NCBI GenBank assembly: GCA_015178975.1 | Contig: WHVD01000065.1 | Location: 248,001-312,000 of the forward strand | Direction: 5' to 3' | Length of the DNA: 64,000 nt | Origin: Hysterangium stoloniferum | Taxonomy: Eukaryota; Basidiomycota; Agaricomycetes; Hysterangiales; Hysterangiaceae | In this document: in pieces, positions 55,966 through 64,000 of the stretch | How positions within the stretch are numbered: position 1 is the first letter of the stretch | How the letters are laid out: the number at the start of each line of letters is the position of its first letter | Program-made: the position numbers and the translations under genes | Notes under the pieces: generated by a model | Database searches by the model: none | The model's input: the letters and a program-made list of their open reading frames with translations, nothing else | What the model was told of the DNA's origin: nothing

Positions 55966-57906
55966 CTAATCTACTATGTCGAACACTTGACAAATTATTT
56001 TCTGATACCAGGTCTTGAAGACTTTTTTCTCCTTCGGAAGCAAGGTAAACCTTTCCGATAGTTTCTGAAATTCGTTTAAGGTCAGTTCATTATTTTCCAT
56101 GTGTGTTTTGAGGTGCCGCTTCAAGGTGTCCTTCCTCGAATAGCCGACAAAGGAGCCTCTGGGTTTGTGTTTGGTCTGACTACATCTCAGAATAGGACAT
56201 TTCCCACTGCATGCCAACAGAAAATCAAGTCGGTTCTTGGACGTGACAATCTGTCCACCATAGCGCTCGAGTCGTTTAGCAGCCATGTCGCGAGCTTCTT
56301 GATAAGCATGAGTAGTGAGCCAATGCTCGAGAAGCTTGTTGGGCGGTCGTTTCGCGCCACAGAGCTCGTCATCTTTCCTCACTTCTCCACTTTCTCCGAC
56401 GGTACCAGCCTTATGAACGACGAAGTTGCACCTGCCGTTGGTCGAGACCAATTCGAAGGCCCGACAGGCCTTCCGCTTATGCAGTCTCGTGGTGGACGGC
56501 TCTGGGGTGGGCTGCGGAGATGTGGAATGTTTGGTCTTGACGCTGTCTGAGAATTGTCCTACAATTGCTGTGGATGTCAGAGGAACGTCCGACTCTCCAG
56601 TTGCCGTGAATGACAGTCCTTCTGCTGGTGGGGTGGCGGTCCATCCTGTCAGTGTCGGTCTGTCTCTGGTATATGTGACTAAGGAGTTGTCGTGTCCAAG
56701 CCTATTAAATATGTCATGTAAGTTCCCTATATCAAAAGTAGATCACGTACAAGGACGGCTCCTCAGTCACGCAGAATTCTCCCTCATCTCCCATCTCTCC
56801 CTCTTGATTCAAATCATTCCCTCCGTATAAACCTGGATCACTGTCATTGTACAATAAATGCTGTTCATGCGTGTTTCTACATCGCTACTTTAGACCATGT
56901 CTAAGTGCATTAGTGGCACAACTCACGGAGTATGTTCAACAGTTGCAGTTGCTCCAGCAAGTCTCTTATGCTCTCCTGTGCCGAAAAGTAAATGAGAAAA
57001 ATGCTTCTCACTGTGATCATGTCAATACTCCAAATTAAATCTTTGCAAAAATTGTATTACTGAAGACCCTTGTCAGAGTAGAAATATTGCCGACCGCTTG
57101 GTCCCGCTTCACTGCACTTAGTGGCAAGAATCTTTGACACACCGGATCCATGACCCGTACTGGAGAGCGGGATTACGTTTTCAAAATGTTTACACTGTAA
57201 GTTACTAGGTTACTTACGAGTCTTGATATTGGTAATGGCTCCCAGTGTTCTGCGTGTTGGCAAGCTGCAGTTGATGGAGTTGTGCCTTTCCCCCAATACC
57301 TTGCTCGATAGATATCATGCTTTTGCAAAAATCTACGTCGAAATAATTTCCGGGAATTCTGTTACCCTCGCGGTGAGTAAAGAAAAGAACAACGTATGGT
57401 GTTAGTATCACTCAGGGCTGCATCTTATCCCCTGATGATATTCAAAATTTTGCTTGGGATGTTTCCTGAGTTGCCACCTGCCCGGTGAGTTGCTAGGTAC
57501 TGGAAAGATAGAGGATATATCACTCACGAGTTAATGTCATCCGCAGGAATATATTCCGTCTGATGCCACCACGTCTCGTAATCGCTGAGATTTTGGAACT
57601 TGTTCCCGTTCTGAACTCGTTGTTCTCTGCCGACTTGTGAATTATTGAGGGGGTGACAATATATCTCACTTACGGAGTATACGAATGAGGAAGATGGTGG
57701 CAATTCTGCCCCCATACGGTCTTCTCGAGAAAATCGGGTTCATCATACCCGTCGAGACCACTGTCAATCCCAAAGTTAGAAACATGCCCTCTCATCCCAA
57801 AAGAAGGCCTATTTACATGGCCATTGTCTGAGCCGTTGGGAAAATGGTGTAGGAATAAGACATTCTGACTGGTGTGCTCCAAATGAGATTGGGGTGTAAT
57901 TGACAA
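55966..57906 (-). CDS. Putative C2H2-like zinc-finger protein
   Basis: Eight exons join in frame to 506 residues: 57674-57906, 57528-57626, 57412-57492, 57218-57358, 57068-57159, 56927-56975, 56751-56840, 55966-56701 (minus strand). The first ~300 residues are low in recognisable motifs, with Asn/Gln- and acidic-rich stretches typical of activation regions. The C-terminal ~150 residues hold two Cys/His sets: ELCGAKRPPNKLLEHWLTTH and, further on, CSGKCPILRC ending in DTLKRHLKTH, which look like divergent zinc fingers. A DNA-binding transcription factor is the best guess; family not identified. The exon 5 donor (GTCTTC) is weak, but the frame demands it. A CACGTG repeat overlaps the stop. Confidence 0.7.
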
Positions 57907-59237
57907 GATGATCGTGTCCTCAGGTCAGGATGCACTCATTTATAGAAAATATTCTCTTTGCCTTGACCTGCTCCTTATCCCATTCCATTACTGCTCAATA
58001 GTCAATGTTCCCTACACAAAGCGATCGCCGGATTAGGCCCGTGACCAGTCAAAGTGCACGCGTCGATCAAGTTTTCACAGTGGGTTGATGGAGCCACAGT
58101 GGAACTGACATAACGATTATCAAATAGGGTCACTGAGTTGGTTGTCAGGCAGAGTAATATACAACCCCCTAACTTTTGGTTTTCAATTCAGAATATCTTT
58201 GACTAATGGCACTTCCTCATCAAAGTGCCTTCCACTCACGCTCTTTGAAAAAAGTCCATTATCGATCTCTGCCACCGATCTATTCCAAAAATAGTCAAGA
58301 TCTGCTGAGATTGTCATCTTTGGATTTATACACAGCCTTCTCACGCCGAAATTTAACAATCCAAACAAATCAGCGGATCAAAGAGGTATTTCTTTATTCT
58401 ACTCCTGGTCTTCGATCTTCCGGTTGAAGGCTGTTCGGTAGACTCTTTGACATTAAATGGGATAGAAATCGGATCAGATCACTAACCGACATGTCCCGGA
58501 GAGATTTAGAGGGTGAATCACATGTGAGTGGTCACCGACGGGACGCTTTCAAACCCATATACATATACGCAACCCAATAACTCGAAGAACAATGCCATTG
58601 GCTTGTGCATGAATCACAGATTTTAGTATTGTATGTTACATTACATCCAACGATAAGTGTCTTGTTATGAAGTACCAGAGTGGGGGTTGCACTGTATGAA
58701 GTTCATCTCTTGAGTGGGGGAGGATGCTCCAGCCCGTGGTATCAGAAGCAGGATAATTCTAATAATCAATCCAATAATGACTAGAGCATTAAATCACCCT
58801 GGTAACGATGTACGGCAATTCTTGAAGGGTCCTTCTGTACCGATTAGACTGGGATAAGCCACCTGTCGTGGCACATCAATACTTTTTGGGTCATGTGGTG
58901 CTTCCTATCCAGTAGCTTTCCCACGGTCTAAAAAAAGAGTAGAAAGTCACTTAGACAGAAAGGGAGTGACAATAAAAACTTAGCACAAAGTTTAAACAAT
59001 GAACCCATCTTGGGTGTCACGCATTACATACCCCAGTCCTCTGTCTAACACTCAGTAAAATTGCTTCAGTATATGCTATGCTGCCAATTGTGTACAGCCG
59101 CGGTCACCACTGGCACAGCATAATACTAAGCATACTTAGATTGATGCCAACATACAAACAATTCATAGCTTCAAACTTGAGCTACAGTACATACATGAGA
59201 ATTTTTATTTTATTTTATGATTTGAATACTGTACATG
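57907..59237. other. Upstream region of the zinc-finger gene and spacer
   Basis: No gene supported. A short TGGTATCAGAAGC near 58738 resembles a retroelement primer site but has no LTR beside it. Confidence 0.4.
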
Positions 59238-59422
59238 TGTAAGCCTGGTGAAGCTTACCACAATGGACCTTTCATATTTAGTATCCGCTTCCTTAGATAA
59301 TTAGGATAAATGTGTGTAGTAGTTTTTTCATTATCATTTTTACCTATTGTCACTATCGTGTACTGCCATCTCTGTTCTTAGACAAATATACTTGAGTCCT
59401 ATCAATGTTGGACTGAGACTCA
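59238..59422 (+). repeat. 185-bp direct repeat, left copy (LTR-like)
   Basis: TGTAAGCCTGGTGAAGC...GACTGAGACTCA. About 93% identical to the copy at 62238-62422, with many of the differences being C/T or G/A. TG...CA ends suggest an LTR. No TSD could be matched across the pair. Confidence 0.7.
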
Positions 59423-59518
59423 GTGAGGCTGCAATTGACAGCAGCCTTACACTTTTTTTTTGATACTGACTTTCCTTATTTGCTACCAGCTCATTGCCTT
59501 CCTGCTTCACACTGGATC

Positions 59519-60242
59519 TGTTACAACCATGTCACAACCTGATGGTCCCCGAGGTTATTGCCACCTATCAATGTTTCAGGTTATCAATCAAGTCATCGCA
59601 TCGGTCGCCCGACACTGATGTATGCTTTCACGGTGATCAAACCCCATTTACACCCTGTCAAAATATACTTGTACTATCTGGTTATACTCTGATACATCCC
59701 TTTTTATTATGACGATCCATTCCACTCTATGTTTCACACATGCCTATATATACTTGTAACCCTCAGACTATTTCCTTTTCTCGTAATCCCACTCTTGGTT
59801 AATCATGGCCTCCAAACTTATCATAACCTTCCCGTTCCTAGTCAAGTTTATTTGTCAATAATGTTTCTGCTCTTCCCTTAGTATTTTCTAGATGCCAATA
59901 ACTTGTATATGAACCCACTGTAGTTGTAGTTACTAGGCAATCAGAATATTGACTCAGAACACCCACTTACATCTCATTTGACTTTATACTAAGTATCCCA
60001 CTCCCCACCTTTGCGTGCACTCACCCACTCTCAGTCCCTGACCCCTTGGCCCGACACTTGACTTATCCTTCAGTCCCAATTGGTAACTCACCGTGAGGTA
60101 CTTGTTAGGACTAGTCTTCACCCATCTGAAATTTAAGGACACCCGATGGATAATTGCGAGGGCGCAGCACATAAGCTGAAGCCAAGTCCTTCCGATCGGT
60201 CCCCATCGGCCTGCCGACAGTAGTCAGTTTTCAGTTCTTAAC
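59519..60242 (+). repeat. LTR-C, 5' LTR-like of a Gypsy-type gag-only element
   Basis: Starts TGTTACAACC and ends CTTAACA, like LTR-A; TATA-like CTATATATAC near 59745; U5 hairpin box at 60133-60190 about 55 nt from its end, the same spacing as in LTR-A. Upstream sequence is unlike LTR-A. Confidence 0.6.
60133..60190 (+). ncRNA. Conserved U5 RNA hairpin box (copy 6)
   Basis: AAGGAC/GTCCTT outer stem (six pairs, a double change relative to copy 1), GGC/GCC, CAGC/GCTG, loop ACATAA. Confidence 0.65.
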
Positions 60243-60358
60243 AGGATCCATCAACTGTTCACTTCACAAGGAACACCACCACTCAATTCGAGTTCCCAAT
60301 TCTTGACCCTTATACAGAACCATGTCACCGACATCATGATCAATGGACATCCACTGTC

Positions 60359-61363
60359 TTGGACTCAGATTCGGACTTGTCAGGCCCGGAGCCCTTCAAC
60401 TCATCCACATTCTCACAGCCCTCCCATTGCCAAATCCCTCATCTTCCACTCATCTCACAACTCTCACCTCAGCACATTCATCATCCAACTTCTCCATCAG
60501 TGTCAAAAATGTCAAGTAAAATTGTTTTGCCTTTTGCTGGCCCCCTGACAGCCAACGGCTTGAAAGTCTGGCTTGGATCCTGTGAAGATGGGTTCAAAAA
60601 TTATGAAGACACACATGACAAGAAGCTTATGCCCAAGACTCACATCCACCTTACTGGTGCCACTCTCACTGAACCTCAGATGGCAGAATGGTGGGCATTG
60701 GGGAAGGTGAGTTTTTAGCATTGCCTTCCTGAGAGTTGTTCGTCAAGAAGGTAAAAGATTGTTTCATGCCAGTCAATTGGAAAATGGATGCGTTGGAACA
60801 GTTCTATTCCTGTTCTCAAGGCAAGTGTGATTTTCACACATTTGCAATGGACCTCACCCAATGTCTTGGCACCCTTCCTTCTGCAACAATATCTACAGCC
60901 ATTTACAAACACCATATTCTCTTTTACTCTCACCCCCTCCTATACCTTTGTATGCATGCACTCCAGGCCTTTGACATCAACAATTCATCTCAGATGCCTG
61001 ACGAACTGATTGCCCTTATGGGATCACAATGGGACAGCCTTGTTGCTGACAATGTGGCTTGCTCAGGCCATTCTTCAGCTCACATCAATCATACTAGCTC
61101 CACTGGCATTCCACTTCTCATGTCATTGACTGGAAATGCCACCAGCCCCACCAGTCTCATCACTCCTCTGAAATTCCTTCCAATCACAGAGGAGGAGAAG
61201 GCTGCACTTACAGCCGTTCCAGGGTGTTGGAATTGTTGTGGCAAACCAACAGACCCAGGTTGGGTCCCTCATCAATGTCACACCTGCCCATGCAACCCCA
61301 CCATTGGCACTTGTCCTGGCAAGGATTTTAGCCCATTAACCGTTATGAGCACCTCCCCTACAT
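60359..61363 (+). pseudogene. gag: Gypsy-type Gag of a gag-only element
   Basis: Acidic start (MDSDSDLSGPEP), capsid-like core (GLKVWLGSCEDGFKNYEDTH, then VKDCFMPVNWKMDALEQFY), then a Cys-rich tail (CWNCCGKPTDPGWVP...C) that looks like an altered zinc knuckle. A stop and frame change near 60716-60740 break it. Directly after it comes an LTR-like sequence; no pol is present. The frame stays open to 61470 only by entering that LTR. Confidence 0.7.
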
Positions 61364-61892
61364 GTTACGACCCATTCCTGGATGTTTCAATATCCGACTC
61401 CCGATCTCTGACTACGGAACATCATAGTTACCGTATCTTCCGCATTCTTCCCTTGTTCCGCATTTGGTAATTTGTCCATTGACAAGTATTCACTCGTTTG
61501 TTTATTATATTCCCATTTCGGAATATTGTCTCCCTGATGTCTTATTGTATTTCTGTTTTAAGAATACTTCTGTTTCCATCTTATTATGGTCTCAGTTTGT
61601 AGTACAATAACGAGAAGACTTATATTAGTTTCCATGAATTTGTACTTTACCTTAGATCTGATATCAACTTAGTTTCTTATTCCTTTTTCTGTCTTTCTGT
61701 ACGCTTGATATTCGGAACTCTTCGGAACTCTGAATATCCGTATCTTCCACTATAAGTCTCACTTCTGAAATTAAGGACTTTGAGTGTTTATGTAGAGGCG
61801 CAGCACATAAGCTGAAGCTGATGTCCTGACCCTATCTGATAGTTCCCGACTTCCTGGTGACTTTCCAATAGTTCCAGAATAAGTTTCCGACA
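61363..61892 (+). repeat. LTR-like sequence with U5 box (3' side of the gag-only element)
   Basis: Starts TGTTACGACCC and ends TTTCCGACA, with the U5 box near 61773-61828. The U5 side is similar to LTR-C; the U3 side is not clearly alignable, so it may not be the true partner of the 5' LTR. Confidence 0.5.
61773..61828 (+). ncRNA. Conserved U5 RNA hairpin box (copy 7)
   Basis: AGGAC/GTCCT outer stem, GGC/GCT with a G-U pair, CAGC/GCTG, loop ACATAA. Confidence 0.6.
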
Positions 61893-62074
61893 TGGCACTT
61901 AACACTACACCTGTTCCAACTGCTACCACTATCACAGCTGCAGCAGTGATTTTGCAAGAGTCACCTTATGGTGCATATGATTATCCCACTCACTCTGGTT
62001 CAATGGCCATTAGGTGTTCCAGTCCCAGTGTTAGGGATGAGGATACAGATTCAGAATTGGGATTGGATAATTAA
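61892..62074 (+). pseudogene. N-terminal Gag fragment
   Basis: 60-codon ORF starting at the end of the LTR-like sequence (MALNTTPVPTATTIT) and ending in an acidic DEDTDSELG block that resembles the start of the Gag upstream. Cut off before any capsid region. Confidence 0.4.
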
Positions 62075-62237
62075 CAGCAAGCAGCATGGAATTCACTTCT
62101 TTTTATTTTCAGTTCACTCCGGTATCATCTTCATCACCTGTTGTGGTTCTCGGAATCACAACTCATCTGCCATAATGGTCCTACATGTCTGCCAACTTGG
62201 CTGTTGGGGATGCTGTATTTTTCAAAGTGGGGAGGGG

Positions 62238-62422
62238 TGTAAGCCTGGTGAAGCTTACCACAACGGACCTTTAATATTTAGTATCTGCTTCCTTAGATAA
62301 TTAGGATAAATGCGTGTAGTAGTTTTTTCATTATCATTTTTACCTACCGTCACTATCATGTACTGCCATCTCTGTTCTTAGATGAATATACTCGAGCCCT
62401 ATCAACATTGGACTGAGACTCA
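62238..62422 (+). repeat. 185-bp direct repeat, right copy (LTR-like)
   Basis: Preceded by GTGGGGAGGGG, a good polypurine tract, which fits a 3' LTR. With the left copy it would bound a ~3.2-kb composite holding the gag-only Gypsy material. Confidence 0.6.
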
Positions 62423-62426
62423 GTGA

Positions 62427-63087
62427 TGTTCATTATGGGAAAAGATCTTACAAGAGCCTGGAGTGACGTTAATAGCGTAGCTGTTGAACAATCATCTGTG
62501 GGGGAAGTCGAGTACACAAAGATGTGAGGCTCACCGGAGAACAACAAGACAAAATGTGATGCGTTAGTTGAAAGTATCACACCAGGTACTTAAAGGCACA
62601 ACGAACAAATCCGTGACTCCTAGCTTATCTATGCCACTCCCTATCGCTATGCTTCCAATTTTTTGCCATCACGGTTACCACTAAGCCGTTAAGATTTTGA
62701 TTCCAATAGGCAGGTCGGCTAACATTTTCAGGATTTCCTCGATTGGCGCTTGAAAGTGCTATGCCCAAGCTGTAATATCGTCGTCATCAAGGTCTCGTTG
62801 CCTCTAAGTGAAAGGACTTGAAAGAGCAGTCAATTAAGCTATAGTACTGTATTCAGACGCAAGGACACTCTTGCTGTGCACTGTAGTCTATTACGCCTGA
62901 GAATACATAATCATGAAACATGCAACGAAAGTATTGGGATGATAAATGGGGATAAACGAGAAATGTCCGTATGATGACTTGTGAGAGTTTGACTACAGAG
63001 AGTCTTATATCAGATATGTTTAATAGCCTGCGATAGATAAATAATAGAACATTAATGCCTGATGACCTCATTTCTCTCCTCTTCTCA
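62427..63087. other. Spacer before the protease gene
   Basis: No gene recognised; the right part is the 3' flank of the protease gene. Confidence 0.4.
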
Positions 63088-64000
63088 TTACCTACGCATA
63101 TAATGGTCGGTATACTGCGTCTGAGGAATCATAGGATACTCCGTTAGAGGCGCGGACCTCGGATCGTCTAGTTGCCTGTAGGGACCAGCTTCATTGCCGG
63201 CTGCAGGCCTTGGACGCCTCGAACAACAACATCGAATGAGAATGCTGCCAACAATCAACAAAACTAACGCCCCCCCTCCTGCAGCAATATATGGCCAATA
63301 TTTCGATATAAAATCTTGAACATTATTATTGTTATTGATAGGATGAAGGTTGGTGTCTGGGGAGTGCAGGCCTTGATCTACAGGGAGTAGAGCATGCGAG
63401 GAGTTGCCTGTTGTATCAATACCCTTCAGACGAGCGGTCACAAAGTCCTGGTGAGCCGTGGCTGGGTCGGTTACTGATAACATCTGGAAGAACGGATTTC
63501 CTTGTTTGTCCGGATTGCCATCAACGAAGTCACCGAAATTGATGAGTGTGTACGTGTTTCGCACTAGATATATTCTGTGAGACCGCTTTTTGAGAGGAGA
63601 TAAAACAGACGAACGAAATCCCATGCCCAAGATAGCATCGAATGTCCCATCGAACGAGTCGCTGGTTATTGGTTGATACTAACAATATGTACGATTCGAT
63701 TTCAGCCACCCAGTAACAGGATCTACTGGACTTACACTTCCAACACACGGAATAATTTTGCCACTGACATCGGTTAAATTCAATCCCGATGCCGATACAT
63801 CCAATGGATGCACGGGATATTTTTGTCCGGCGATGACTACGGTCAGATTTATTTCCTGGTCACAAGGAACAGTCCAAACATGATTATTGAGATCAAAGGA
63901 TGCCCCTGGGACGCGCCCGTAAATCGCATCGCTGACATTCCTCGGCACTTGAGGGAGAGTGAAGCCTGAATCCAAAACCGCGAGAATCTTTCCGCTAGGG
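63088..64000 (-). CDS. Aspartic protease (A1 family), membrane-anchored, 5' end outside window
   Basis: Partial: exons 63736 to the window edge, 63615-63678 and 63088-63563 (minus strand). The edge exon carries the second active-site motif (AVLDSGFTLPQVP, DSG). Then come the typical PCVGS, AILGMGFLRNTYTLINFGDF (spliced through a 51-nt intron) and a tail with a single membrane helix (YIAAGGGALVLLIVGSILI), a Cys-rich and basic juxtamembrane stretch (RCCCSRRPRP) and a short cytoplasmic end. Basidiomycetes have many such anchored A1 proteases at the cell surface or in the secretory route. The first active site and signal peptide would lie beyond 64000. Confidence 0.88.

Noticed and set aside
58735-58755. 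TGGTATCAGAAGC as a retroelement primer site
   Set aside because: No LTR end directly before it and no coding remnant after it.
1-64000. tRNA and rRNA genes
   Set aside because: No convincing TPsiC-loop plus anticodon-arm combination or rRNA core was found by eye; a tRNAscan-SE run would settle it.

Overview
The window is nuclear DNA of a filamentous fungus, most likely an Agaricomycete (mushroom-forming basidiomycete). The evidence is short introns (mostly 41-78 nt) that cut genes into many small exons, a division-1 chitin synthase, a fungal HIS1, and a heavy load of decayed Ty3/Gypsy chromoviruses and Ty1/Copia elements. Gene models below were built by hand from splice sites; every model called complete closes in frame across all its exons.

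Layout. (1) 0-17.4 kb is retrotransposon territory: a fold-back repeat cut by an LTR, a broken chromovirus (LTR-A family, gag, pol with chromodomain), an antisense ORF, two LTRs of a second family (LTR-B), several LTR relics, and a complete but mutated Copia element with target-site duplication (TSD) AAAAC. (2) 17.4-43.2 kb is a gene island: an 18-exon chitin synthase, a small Ser/Gly-rich protein, a PLP-dependent group II decarboxylase, a UBC1/E2-25K ubiquitin-conjugating enzyme, two copies of a fungal-specific gene (one broken) with the ATP synthase f-subunit gene (ATP17) lying between the two pieces of the broken copy, HIS1 (ATP phosphoribosyltransferase) and, convergent with it, the RNA polymerase III subunit RPC34 with a very large charged insertion. 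(3) 45.8-53.8 kb is a second retroelement nest: a young minus-strand Copia (TSD ATTTT) carrying a solo LTR-A (TSD CTCTT) in its gag, next to a 1.4-kb gag-only Copia-type element (TSD TATTT). (4) 54.2-57.9 kb holds two hypothetical or zinc-finger loci. (5) 59.2-62.4 kb is a mosaic of a gag-only Gypsy-type element and 185-bp repeats. (6) The right edge holds the C-terminal part of a membrane-anchored aspartic protease.

Most interesting points. The LTR-A chromovirus shows a Tf1/sushi-type self-priming signature: the 11 nt that should begin the transcript are exactly complementary to an 11-nt site 2 nt after the LTR. The U5 part of seven diverged LTRs in the window carries one conserved box that folds into a hairpin with compensatory base changes. 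All three Copia elements share a primer site complementary to the anticodon stem-loop of initiator tRNA-Met. The two LTRs of the gag-only Copia differ only at six dinucleotides, each TG in one copy and CA in the other, the mark of CpG deamination. The HIS1 promoter has two TGACTC (Gcn4/Cpc1-type) sites. Functions are inferred from sequence alone; no database search was possible.
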